Notes: generated from the letters alone by a model not told the origin. Counted from the first letter of the stretch, positions 1 to 5,600 are shown. The stretch is 5,846 nucleotides of DNA from Gammaproteobacteria bacterium (GCA_018820745.1 JAHJNP010000029.1:1-5846), one strand, 5' to 3'. Numbers and translations: made by a program.

Positions 1-205
1 CGACGGCGTCGGCCAGCAGGGCGGCGGCGCGCTCGATGTGCAGCAGGCCGGCAGGCGGCAGCAGCTGCGGCAGGCGGTGCGCGACCTGCTCGGGATGGGT
101 GACGCCGCGCGCGGCATACAGCCGGGCCCAGGCCGGCGCGAAGCCGGCCTGTTCAAGGGCGGTGCGGGCGTCGGCGGGACAGGGGCGGGTGGTGACTGAA
201 GGCAT
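1..205 (-). CDS. recJ: RecJ single-stranded-DNA exonuclease, N-terminal fragment (runs off the left edge)
   Basis: RecJ degrades single-stranded DNA 5' to 3' in the cytoplasm and serves RecF-type recombination and mismatch and base-excision repair. Only the first 68 codons are present. They match the RecJ N-terminus: an RP.P stretch near the start, then LYAARGV (the equivalent of E. coli LYASRGV), a short linker, LPQLLPPAGL and a helix rich in Ala and Leu ending LLADAV. The DHH phosphoesterase motifs lie outside the window, so activity cannot be judged. I chose the ATG at 205 because the conserved RP.P segment follows within a few residues; an in-frame ATG at 220 would add MFPRA. Neither start has a clear Shine-Dalgarno sequence. 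The gene is divergent from the ferredoxin-reductase fusion at 340. Family assignment is fairly sure; the exact start is not. Confidence 0.8.
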   Translation of the reverse strand, partial: MPSVTTRPCPADARTALEQAGFAPAWARLYAARGVTHPEQVAHRLPQLLPPAGLLHIERAAALLADAV

Positions 206-242
206 GGCGCGCGGGAACATCGTGTAAATAAACCGTGGCGCG

Positions 243-273
243 ATTGTATTGGCAGAAGCACGGAGCAGGCGAA
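243..273 (-). promoter_or_regulatory. Possible recJ promoter
   Basis: On the minus strand, TACAAT (248-243) is a good -10 element. The best -35 candidate is TTCGCC (273-268), with a long 19-nt spacer. Transcription would begin near 236 and leave a leader of about 30 nt to the recJ start at 205. The -35 is weak, so this rests mainly on the -10 and its placement. Confidence 0.3.
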
Positions 274-307
274 TCGGGGATCCGGAATCGGGGCGAATTG
301 CCGATTC
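271..307. repeat. Short GAATCGGGG direct repeat with an inverted arm in the divergent spacer
   Basis: GAATCGGGG occurs at 271-279 and again at 285-293. The second copy can also pair with CCGATTC at 301-307 (GAATCGG at 285-291, 9-nt loop), giving a 7-bp hairpin. Strings of GAATCGG-type units are known as dispersed intergenic repeats in some GC-rich proteobacteria; linking this degenerate copy to them is my inference. The spacer between recJ and the next gene shows little else. Confidence 0.4.
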
Positions 308-339
308 TGTCTGCCGGACGCACGTAGTAACATCGCGGC

Positions 340-1803
340 ATGAGTCATTTACTCCCGCTTTCCCGCGTCGCCAAGCTGGTTGGACAGCCACGCCACACGC
401 TGCAGGAAATGATCCGCGGCGGCACGCTGGCAACCTTCGACGGCATGGTCGAGCTCGACGAGTTGCTGCGCGCGTTCCCCGAGGTGAAGTGGGATGACGA
501 TGCGGAGTTCCGCCGGGTAACCGAAATCAAGGACAAGGCGTTTGCCAAGCGGGTGCGTGAGCGCGCGCTGCCGGACAAGGATGTGCTGGTGGCCCGGCTG
601 AACGAACTGGGCGACGACTACGCGGCGGCCAAAGCGCTGCTGCTGCACTACGGCAATGTGATGGCCTGGCTGGACGAGAAGATCGAAGAGCTCGAGGAAA
701 ATGCGGGCGCCGAGACGCACCATGCACTGCATACGCTGCGCGCGTTTCTATTGCGAAATCTGGCCGAAACGCCGCCGGACGCCGTGCTGGCGCAGGCGGT
801 GATTGCACAGGAAAGGATACTTAAACTCATGTCAGCTCATGTGACCATTCAGCCCAGTGGCCACGAATTCTATGTGGACGGCAACGACACGCTGCTCGAA
901 GCTGCGCTGCGCAACGGCGTGTCGCTCAGCTACGGCTGCAGCAACGGCAACTGCGGCGAGTGCAAGGCGCGCGTGGTGTCGGGCGAGGTCAAGAAAGTCC
1001 ATGCCCACGACTATGTGCTGAAGCAGGCCGAAAAGGACACCGGCGTGATCCTGCTGTGCGCCTACGCACCGGTGAACGATGTGGTGATCGAGGCCAATGT
1101 GGCCGAGGCGCGCGACATTCCGCTGCAGCAGATCACCGCCAAGGTCAAATCGGTCGAGGTGTTCAACCCGCAGATGGCCGCGTTGCACATTCTGGCGCCG
1201 CGCAGCCAGCGCCTGCGCTACCTCGGCGGGCAGAGCATCGAGGTCGAGGTCGATGGCGTGAGCGGGCGCTATGCGATCGCCAGTTGCCCGTGCGACGACC
1301 GCCACATCGAGGTGCAGATTCCGCGCCGCCCCGGCGATGCCTTCGCCGAGACGCTGTTCACCGCGTTGAAAGCCAACGACACGGTGAAGCTGGAAGGGCC
1401 GTTCGGCGAGTTCGTGCTGGACGAGGACTCGCCGCGGCCGGTGATCTTTCTCGCATTCGGCGCCGGCTTCGCGCCGATCAAGAGCCTGATCCAGCATGCC
1501 ATGTCGCTGGAGCTGGCCGAGTCGATGGACCTGCACTGGCTGGCTGACGAGGCCGGCCATTACCAGGACAACCTGTGTCGCACCTGGACCGACGCGCTGG
1601 ATAATTTCAACTACGTGCCGCACGCGCAGAGCAGCGACCCCGATGCTGTGCTGGCAGACATCGTGCTGGATTACCCCGACCTGCATCGATTCGATGTTTA
1701 TGCAGCAGGCACCGCAGCGCAGCTGGATCAGGCCCGGGCGCATTTTGTGCGCCACGGCCTGCCGGAAGCCCGCTGGTTTGCCGGCCCGACCGACATTGAT
1801 TGA
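340..1803 (+). CDS. Helix-turn-helix / [2Fe-2S] ferredoxin / FAD-NAD(P)H reductase fusion protein
   Basis: This 487-residue protein combines a regulatory-looking N-terminus with an electron-transfer module. Residues 5-47 resemble an excisionase/MerR-type helix-turn-helix (LSRVAKLVG, then a helix, then an F-DGMVELDELLRAF wing). Residues about 55-160 are charged and helical, with coiled-coil potential near 83-122. Residues about 166-255 form a plant-type ferredoxin domain with cluster ligands C200, C205, C208 and C240 (C-x4-C-x2-C-x31-C). Residues about 262-365 are the FAD domain, with GRYAIAS at 309-315 in place of the usual RxYS motif. Residues about 366-482 are the NAD(P)H domain, with FGAGFAPIKS at 373-382. 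The back end resembles CDP-6-deoxy-delta-3,4-glucoseen reductase (AscD/RfbI type) and oxygenase reductases, which pass electrons from NAD(P)H through FAD and the cluster to a partner. No sugar-pathway or oxygenase gene lies nearby, so the acceptor is unknown. The ATG at 340 lacks an obvious Shine-Dalgarno. An internal ATG at 829 (Met164) sits exactly where stand-alone reductases begin. Confidence 0.85.
   Translation: MSHLLPLSRVAKLVGQPRHTLQEMIRGGTLATFDGMVELDELLRAFPEVKWDDDAEFRRVTEIKDKAFAKRVRERALPDKDVLVARLNELGDDYAAAKALLLHYGNVMAWLDEKIEELEENAGAETHHALHTLRAFLLRNLAETPPDAVLAQAVIAQERILKLMSAHVTIQPSGHEFYVDGNDTLLEAALRNGVSLSYGCSNGNCGECKARVVSGEVKKVHAHDYVLKQAEKDTGVILLCAYAPVNDVVIEANVAEARDIPLQQITAKVKSVEVFNPQMAALHILAPRSQRLRYLGGQSIEVEVDGVSGRYAIASCPCDDRHIEVQIPRRPGDAFAETLFTALKANDTVKLEGPFGEFVLDEDSPRPVIFLAFGAGFAPIKSLIQHAMSLELAESMDLHWLADEAGHYQDNLCRTWTDALDNFNYVPHAQSSDPDAVLADIVLDYPDLHRFDVYAAGTAAQLDQARAHFVRHGLPEARWFAGPTDID
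809..831 (+). promoter_or_regulatory. Possible internal ribosome binding site and start (Met164) inside the fusion gene
   Basis: A purine-rich stretch AGGAAAGGA (809-817) precedes an in-frame ATG at 829-831. Starting there gives a 324-residue product beginning MSAHVTIQPSGHEF, the usual beginning and length of stand-alone AscD-type reductases. The spacing of 11 nt is rather long. A second, shorter product is therefore possible but not shown. Confidence 0.3.
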
Positions 1804-1882
1804 ATGATTGAATCGGCACGGACGAACTTGAATGTGCCGATATTGATGGCGCCACCACCGGGCTTCCCCGGCCCGGGTGGTG
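1798..1882. repeat. Tandem octamer and two inverted repeats after the reductase gene
   Basis: GATTGAAT is repeated in tandem at 1798-1813, spanning the TGA stop. ATCGGCAC (1812-1819) and GTGCCGAT (1834-1841) form a perfect 8-bp inverted repeat with a 14-nt loop. A second structure pairs CACCACC plus GGGC (1853-1863) with GCCC plus GGTGGTG (1871-1882), with one bulged G and a 7-nt loop. No T-run follows either, so these are not canonical intrinsic terminators, though they may slow RNA polymerase or protect the 3' end. Confidence 0.45.
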
Positions 1883-1949
1883 CCGGACCGAACATCCGAA
1901 CCAGGCGGCCATTGGGCCTGCATCCGGATTTTGGAATGCGGCCTCAATA

Positions 1950-2399
1950 GTGCTGCGGGTCTTGCTTTATCTGTGGGCGCTTCCGGTGACCCTGTTCGGC
2001 ATGCTGGTGGCGGTCGTTGCACGCAGCAGCGGCGGAACCTTGCTGCGGGTGGACGGTGTGCTGGAGGCCGCGGGCGGCTGGCCGGCACGGGTGTTAAGGC
2101 GGGGTTTCCCTTTCAGCGGCGCGGTGGCGGCGATCACGCTGGGACATGTGGTGGTGGGCGTGTCGCTGGACGCACTGTCGGCAACCCGGGTGCATGAGCG
2201 TGCGCATGTCAGGCAGTTCGAGCGCTGGGGGGTCTTGCTGCTGGTGCTGTATCCGCTAGCCGGCCTGCTCGCCTGGGTGCGCGGCGGCCATCCGTATCGC
2301 GACAATGTGTTCGAGCGCGAGGCGCGGGCCGCGGAGTCGGCGGCGCCATTCAAAGCCGGACGGCCAGGCTCGGCGGGGACTCACTCAACCGGGCGGTGA
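1950..2399 (+). CDS. Small membrane protein with an HExxH-type motif, function unknown
   Basis: The 149-residue product has a hydrophobic N-terminus (about residues 3-23), a second apolar stretch (about 59-71) and a third (about 94-110). Between the last two lies VHERAHVRQFERWG, in which H82-E83-x-x-H86 fits the zinc-protease HExxH pattern. A conserved-looking segment HPYRDNVFEREA (114-125) follows and could supply a third ligand (E123 or E125), as in gluzincin peptidases. I recognise this as a conserved hypothetical type in proteobacteria but know no proven function; the motif may bind metal without proteolysis. The start is GTG at 1950, chosen because the hydrophobic segment begins at once and no in-frame ATG lies upstream before it. 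No strong Shine-Dalgarno is seen. The C-terminal 15 or so residues are Gly/Ser/Arg-rich and overlap the 3' end of the convergent acidic gene by 19 bp. Confidence 0.7.
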   Translation: MLRVLLYLWALPVTLFGMLVAVVARSSGGTLLRVDGVLEAAGGWPARVLRRGFPFSGAVAAITLGHVVVGVSLDALSATRVHERAHVRQFERWGVLLLVLYPLAGLLAWVRGGHPYRDNVFEREARAAESAAPFKAGRPGSAGTHSTGR

Positions 2400-2656
2400 G
2401 CTTGTTCGCCGGGCTCGCCGGTGTCGGGATCGATCCAGTCGGATATGCCTATTTCTTCCTCGGCTTCTGCCACCGTCTCGCCGGGCTCGAAGTCGCTTTC
2501 GGCGTTGTATTCCATGTCCTGCACGGCTTCCAGCATGCTCGCGAAGGGGCCGTATTCCTCGCCGGTATCGGCATCGATCCAGTAGCAGCCATCGGGCCGC
2601 TCGACGATGCGGGTGTGATCGTAGTCGGGGGGTGTTTCAGGTATGGCGTGTTTCAT
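2381..2656 (-). CDS. Small acidic protein with a duplicated WIDxDTGE motif, function unknown
   Basis: This 91-residue, strongly acidic, soluble-looking protein is of no family I can name. It begins MKHAIPETPPDYDHTRIVER. WIDADTGE occurs at residues 26-33 and WIDPDTGE at 74-81, 48 residues apart; at DNA level this is a 26-bp repeat with two mismatches. Between them is a Glu-rich stretch (EAEEE, 64-68). I chose the ATG at 2656 because GGAGGA (2668-2663) lies 6 nt upstream, an excellent ribosome binding site; an in-frame TTG at 2677 would start upstream of that site and is unlikely. It follows the GIDE gene in the same direction by 56 nt but has its own promoter-like sequence, so it may be expressed independently. 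The plus-strand reading frame through the same DNA is open but has no such start signals. Confidence 0.75.
   Translation of the reverse strand: MKHAIPETPPDYDHTRIVERPDGCYWIDADTGEEYGPFASMLEAVQDMEYNAESDFEPGETVAEAEEEIGISDWIDPDTGEPGEQAHRPVE
2414..2583. repeat. 26-bp near-identical direct repeat inside the small acidic gene
   Basis: The copies lie at 2414-2439 and 2558-2583, with 24 of 26 bases identical (differences at the 10th and 15th bases). They are 144 bp apart, exactly 48 codons, so both encode the same frame and give the paired WIDxDTGE motifs. This implies an in-frame internal duplication or strong selection on both copies. Confidence 0.8.
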
Positions 2657-2676
2657 GGGGCGTCCTCCGTAATCCA

Positions 2677-2705
2677 ACTATAGGGCGCGAACTCGGGTAG
2701 GGCAA
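2677..2705 (-). promoter_or_regulatory. Sigma70-type promoter for the small acidic gene
   Basis: On the minus strand, TTGCCC (2705-2700) and TATAGT (2682-2677) are separated by the optimal 17 nt. Transcription would start near 2670, just before the GGAGGA ribosome binding site at 2668-2663, giving a very short leader of about 14 nt. The whole element fits in the gap after the GIDE gene stop. Confidence 0.55.
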
Positions 2706-2712
2706 GCGTCGC

Positions 2713-3621
2713 TCAGAACGCGCGCTCGACGAAGGCCAGGCCTGCCAGCGCGGCCATGATCAGCACCAGATGCGCCCAGCTCCACAGGCGGAAATGCCGC
2801 ACCAGTGCGGTGACCTCGCGGTTGGCAACGAGGAAGGGGCGGCCGTGCGCCGGCTGGCGCATGAGGTGGATGCCGTCCTTCAAGCGGATGTCGAGGTGGG
2901 CGCGGTCGATCTCATCAGATGCGGCCTGGCGCGCGTGCGCCCATTCGTCGAGGCTGATTTCGCCGTCGCGGTTGGCGTCGAAGCGCGCTAGCAGGGCGGT
3001 CTTGTCGCGTTTCCATTCGGCCAGCAGGGCGGCGAGATCGGATTTTTTGTCGAGCACGGCGTTGGGGCCGCCCAGGGTGACGTGCTCGCCGATGACGTAA
3101 ATGGTTTCGCCTTCAATCAATGTCCATTCGGTTTTGCGGTAGCCGCCCGTGTTTGAAACCTGCTTGCGCGAGGTGAGGATTTCGGCGCCGTCAGGGTCGA
3201 TCAGCACCTGGCCGCTGCCGTCGCTGATGCCGAAGGTATCGTGCGATATCCCGGACTCGACATGCTCCCAGCGGTCGCCGTTCTTGCGTTCGATACGGTA
3301 GCGGTACCACAGGCAGGGCAGGCCGCTGATCGGGCTGGCGAGGCCGGCGCCCGGCGGCTGCTGGCCGCGTCCGACCAGCTCGATATAGCCTTGAGGCGCC
3401 GAGGCGATGCGCGAGGTCGGCGTGTCCGCCACGGTTCGATAGCGCTTGAGGTTGGCGTGCCACGCCCAGAAGCTGGTCAGCCCGACCAGCGCAAAACTGA
3501 TCTGCCAGCCGATGCGCGAGTGCAACTGGAAACCGAGCAGCAGGATGGCCAGGTTGCCGCCGCCCAGCGCGAGATTGCCATAGTCGTGCCGCCATTCGGC
3601 CATCCAGCGCGCGCCGAGCAT
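2713..3621 (-). CDS. GIDE-domain membrane protein with an EF-hand calcium-binding loop
   Basis: The 302-residue product has two N-terminal hydrophobic segments (about 15-32 and 38-54) and one at the C-terminus (about 280-297). Residues about 74-185 match the GIDE domain known from the mitochondrial ligase MUL1: GYIELVGRG, then SPISGLPCLWYRY, a W-x-x-V step, LIDPDGAEI and IYVIGEHV. There is no RING finger and only one cysteine, so ubiquitin-ligase activity is not implied despite database names of that kind. Residues 215-226 (DANRDGEISLDE) form a textbook EF-hand loop: D215, N217, D219, E221, S223 and E226 fill the calcium positions. Only one loop is visible. Its ATG (3621) overlaps the lemA stop by one base (TGATG) and has no Shine-Dalgarno of its own, which points to translational coupling. 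LemA-GIDE pairs recur in bacteria; a shared envelope role is an inference. An in-frame TTG at 3624 is a less likely start. Confidence 0.85.
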   Translation of the reverse strand: MLGARWMAEWRHDYGNLALGGGNLAILLLGFQLHSRIGWQISFALVGLTSFWAWHANLKRYRTVADTPTSRIASAPQGYIELVGRGQQPPGAGLASPISGLPCLWYRYRIERKNGDRWEHVESGISHDTFGISDGSGQVLIDPDGAEILTSRKQVSNTGGYRKTEWTLIEGETIYVIGEHVTLGGPNAVLDKKSDLAALLAEWKRDKTALLARFDANRDGEISLDEWAHARQAASDEIDRAHLDIRLKDGIHLMRQPAHGRPFLVANREVTALVRHFRLWSWAHLVLIMAALAGLAFVERAF

Positions 3622-4193
3622 CAACTATTGAACAGTTGTTTCAGGTCGACGTCTTTTTTCTCTTCGGCGGCAAACCGCAGCAGCGGAAACTGGCGGAAGC
3701 CGAACAGCCGGGCGACGACGGTGTCGGGGAACTGCTCGACGCGCACGTTGTTGACGTTGACCGAATCGTTGTAGAACTCGCGACGGTCGGCGATGGCGTT
3801 TTCCAGGCCGCTGATGCGCGCCTGCAGGTGCTGGAAGGTCTCGTTGGTTTTCAGCTCGGGGTAGGCCTCGGCTACCGCAAACAGATTGCCCAGCCCCAGC
3901 CGCAATGCGCCTTCGGCCTGGCCCAGCGCGGGAATGTCGTGCGATGCGCGCGCGCTGGCCACCTGGCTGCGTGCCTGCATCACCTTTTCCAGCGTCTCCT
4001 GCTCGAACTGCATGTACTGCTTGCAGGTCTCGACCAGCTTGGGCAATTCGTCATGACGCTGCTTGAGCAGAATGTCGATGTTGGACCACGCCTTGCCGAC
4101 GTTGTGTTTCAGCGTCACCAGCTGGTTGAAGATGAATACACCGAAAACGGCGAACAGAGCGAGCACGATAAAAAAAACCAGAAGGCCGGACAT
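3621..4193 (-). CDS. lemA: LemA family membrane protein
   Basis: LemA proteins are membrane-anchored helical proteins, widespread in bacteria, whose molecular function is not settled. The 190-residue length is normal. Residues about 3-25 form a single transmembrane helix. The signature follows: HNVGKAWSNIDILLKQRHDELPK in segments from residue 30, a long helix through EQETLEKVMQARSQ, AYPELK at 110-115, RREFYNDSVN at 138-147, and the F-P-x-x-x-x-A-x-x-F-G-F region at 155-166. The start at 4193 is preferred because GGAG (4203-4200) lies 6 nt upstream; the in-frame ATG at 4205 has no Shine-Dalgarno and actually contributes to the one used at 4193. The gene is coupled to the downstream GIDE gene by a TGATG overlap. 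It lies 66 bp after the alcohol dehydrogenase stop, with no clear promoter or terminator between, so read-through is possible. A run of eight T residues (4177-4170) encodes part of the membrane helix. Confidence 0.92.
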   Translation of the reverse strand: MSGLLVFFIVLALFAVFGVFIFNQLVTLKHNVGKAWSNIDILLKQRHDELPKLVETCKQYMQFEQETLEKVMQARSQVASARASHDIPALGQAEGALRLGLGNLFAVAEAYPELKTNETFQHLQARISGLENAIADRREFYNDSVNVNNVRVEQFPDTVVARLFGFRQFPLLRFAAEEKKDVDLKQLFNS

Positions 4194-4259
4194 GTTGTGC
4201 TCCATCAGTTGGGTCGCAGAAATAGCGGATGGCGGGCGCCTAACTTGAGTGCGGCGCAG

Positions 4260-5444
4260 TCAGATTCGCGCGATGAGGATGGCCGAGATTTCGCTGTCCT
4301 CAAGCAGGACCGGATTGGTTTTCATGCTGCTGCCGCGACTGTTGGCCACAATGCGCGGGATGTCGGCCGGCGTGACGCCGTAGTGCGAAAGCCGCGGCAA
4401 CTTGAGTTCGCGCGTCCAGGCTTCCAGCGTGTCGATCAGGGCGGCATGCGCGGCAGCCTGGCCCAGCGAGCCCTGTTTGCTCAACAGGCGTCCCACCTGC
4501 GCATATTTTTCCAGCGCAGGATGGCCGTCAGCTTCGCGCGCGCGGAGCGTGTCGATATTGATGCGCGTAGCCGTCGCGACCAGCGTTCCGCACGCTGCAC
4601 CATGCGGAATCGGGAAAAAGGCCCCCAGCGGTGCGGCCAGTCCATGTACCGAGCCGAGCCCGACCTGCGCCAGCGTGATGCCCGACACCAGTGCCGCATA
4701 CGCCATCCGTTCGCGCGCCGTCCCATCGCCGGCATCGGCATACAGGGCCAGCAAGCCGTCGCGTGCGGCTTTCATGCCGCCCCAGGCGAGCGAGTCCGTC
4801 AGCGGCGCGGCGCGGCTGGAGACATAGGACTCCAGCAACTGGGTGAAGGCATCCATGCCGTTCGCCGCAATCACGGGAAGCGGGCAGGTCGCCAGCAGGT
4901 CGGGGTCAACCAGCGCGACTTCCGCCACCAGTTTCTCGTCACGGAAGGATTTCTTGAAGCCATCCGTTCCCTGCACGCTCAGCACCGCATTTTTGGTCGC
5001 TTCCGACCCGGTGCCCGCGGTGGTCGGCACGGCGATGAACGGGGTGGCTGGGCCGCCATAAGGCAGCTCGGGGCCCACGCCCTCCAGGTGATCCATTACC
5101 GAATTGCCGGGTTTGAGCAGGCCGGCAATCGCCTTGGCGGCGTCCAGCGCGCTGCCGCCGCCGATGCCGATCACGACATCGACAGGCTCTGCGCGCAAGG
5201 CGCGCACGGCTTCGTCTACCATCTGCGGCGACGGCTCGCCCTGGATGGCAAGGTGCAGCCACGAAATGCCCTGCGCCGTCAGCCCGCCGGTCACGTCAGG
5301 CCAGAACGGCGAACTTTTCAGCGAGCCGGCACCGGTCACGAGCAATGCGCGCACGCCGTACCCGCGGGCGATGGCCGGCAATTTGGCCAGCGCGCCCGCG
5401 CCGAACTCGATGCGCGGCAAGCGCGAAAGGGAAAACTCAGTCAT
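4260..5444 (-). CDS. Iron-type (group III) alcohol dehydrogenase
   Basis: This cytoplasmic enzyme family reversibly oxidises alcohols with NAD(P)+, usually with a catalytic Fe(II) or Zn(II). The 394-residue length is typical. Residues 1-15 (MTEFSLSRLPRIEFG) match the family start. The nucleotide site is seen in GIGGGSALDAAKA (93-105) and PTTAGTGSEAT (140-150). Metal-ligand positions are D198 in GMDAFTQ, H267 in SVHGLA and H281 in IPHGAAC. The fourth ligand, normally His four residues after the Asp, is Q202 here; some family members share this Gln. The substrate cannot be told from sequence; alternatives within the superfamily are aldehyde or butanol dehydrogenases and maleylacetate reductase. 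I chose the ATG at 5444 by family fit. GTG at 5450, two residues upstream in frame, sits 6 nt after a GGGGG stretch (5461-5457) and is a credible alternative. A longer open frame extends to 5582 but the extra residues look non-native. Confidence 0.9.
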   Translation of the reverse strand: MTEFSLSRLPRIEFGAGALAKLPAIARGYGVRALLVTGAGSLKSSPFWPDVTGGLTAQGISWLHLAIQGEPSPQMVDEAVRALRAEPVDVVIGIGGGSALDAAKAIAGLLKPGNSVMDHLEGVGPELPYGGPATPFIAVPTTAGTGSEATKNAVLSVQGTDGFKKSFRDEKLVAEVALVDPDLLATCPLPVIAANGMDAFTQLLESYVSSRAAPLTDSLAWGGMKAARDGLLALYADAGDGTARERMAYAALVSGITLAQVGLGSVHGLAAPLGAFFPIPHGAACGTLVATATRINIDTLRAREADGHPALEKYAQVGRLLSKQGSLGQAAAHAALIDTLEAWTRELKLPRLSHYGVTPADIPRIVANSRGSSMKTNPVLLEDSEISAILIARI

Positions 5445-5464
5445 GCGCACAATCAACCCCCATT

Positions 5465-5481
5465 CATGCAAGCCTTGCATG
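5465..5481. promoter_or_regulatory. 17-bp palindrome, operator-like, just upstream of the alcohol dehydrogenase
   Basis: CATGCAAG (5465-5472) and CTTGCATG (5474-5481) are perfect inverted arms around one central base. The palindrome lies 20 bp before the alcohol dehydrogenase ATG. This short-spaced symmetry suits a dimeric regulator binding DNA; as RNA the single-base loop could not form unless inner pairs open. A second small palindrome, AGGGC-AAC-GCCCT, lies at 5491-5503. No regulator is identified. Confidence 0.35.
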
Positions 5482-5528
5482 GTAGCGATAAGGGCAACGC
5501 CCTGTCTGCCTATTAATTGTGCAGAAAC

Positions 5529-5600
5529 CCCGGCCATGGCGCCCATGCCGGGATTGGCGCAGCCCCGCCATGTGCAGGGCAATATCGCCGGGCTATTGCC
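5529..5600. repeat. Two stem-loops in the non-coding stretch between the alcohol dehydrogenase and tRNA-fMet
   Basis: CCCGG-c-CATGG (5529-5539) pairs with CCATG-CCGGG (5543-5552) over a 3-nt loop, giving ten base pairs with one bulge. GGCAATA (5578-5584) pairs with TATTGCC (5594-5600) over 9 nt. Neither is followed at once by a T-run on either strand, so a terminator call is not supported; on the minus strand they would lie in the alcohol dehydrogenase leader if transcription starts beyond 5600. Apart from these, the palindromes near 5465-5503 and the tRNA promoter, I see no gene or RNA between 5445 and 5733. Confidence 0.45.

Noticed and set aside
1853..1882. Intrinsic terminator after the reductase fusion
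   Set aside because: The stem is good but is followed by GC-rich sequence rather than a T-run, so only an inverted repeat is claimed.
832..2088. Long minus-strand open frame of 418 codons
   Set aside because: Antisense to the ferredoxin-reductase fusion and the start of the HExxH gene; composition is of shadow type and no motif is seen.
2396..2683. Plus-strand frame of 95 codons opposite the small acidic gene
   Set aside because: It looks superficially like a hydrophobic protein, but it lacks a Shine-Dalgarno, starts with GTG at the end of the preceding gene, and opposes a frame with a promoter, GGAGGA and ATG.
2713..3621. Ubiquitin ligase activity of the GIDE-domain protein
   Set aside because: There is no RING finger and only a single cysteine; the ligase name would be carried over from MUL1.
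3636..5516. Long plus-strand open frame of 626 codons
   Set aside because: It is antisense to the clearly recognisable lemA and alcohol dehydrogenase genes; such shadows are common in GC-rich DNA, and the product is Arg/Gln/His-rich with no recognisable domain.
5445..5582. N-terminal extension of the alcohol dehydrogenase by up to 46 residues
   Set aside because: The extra residues cover the palindromes and do not resemble the family; homology begins at MTEFSLSRLP (5444).
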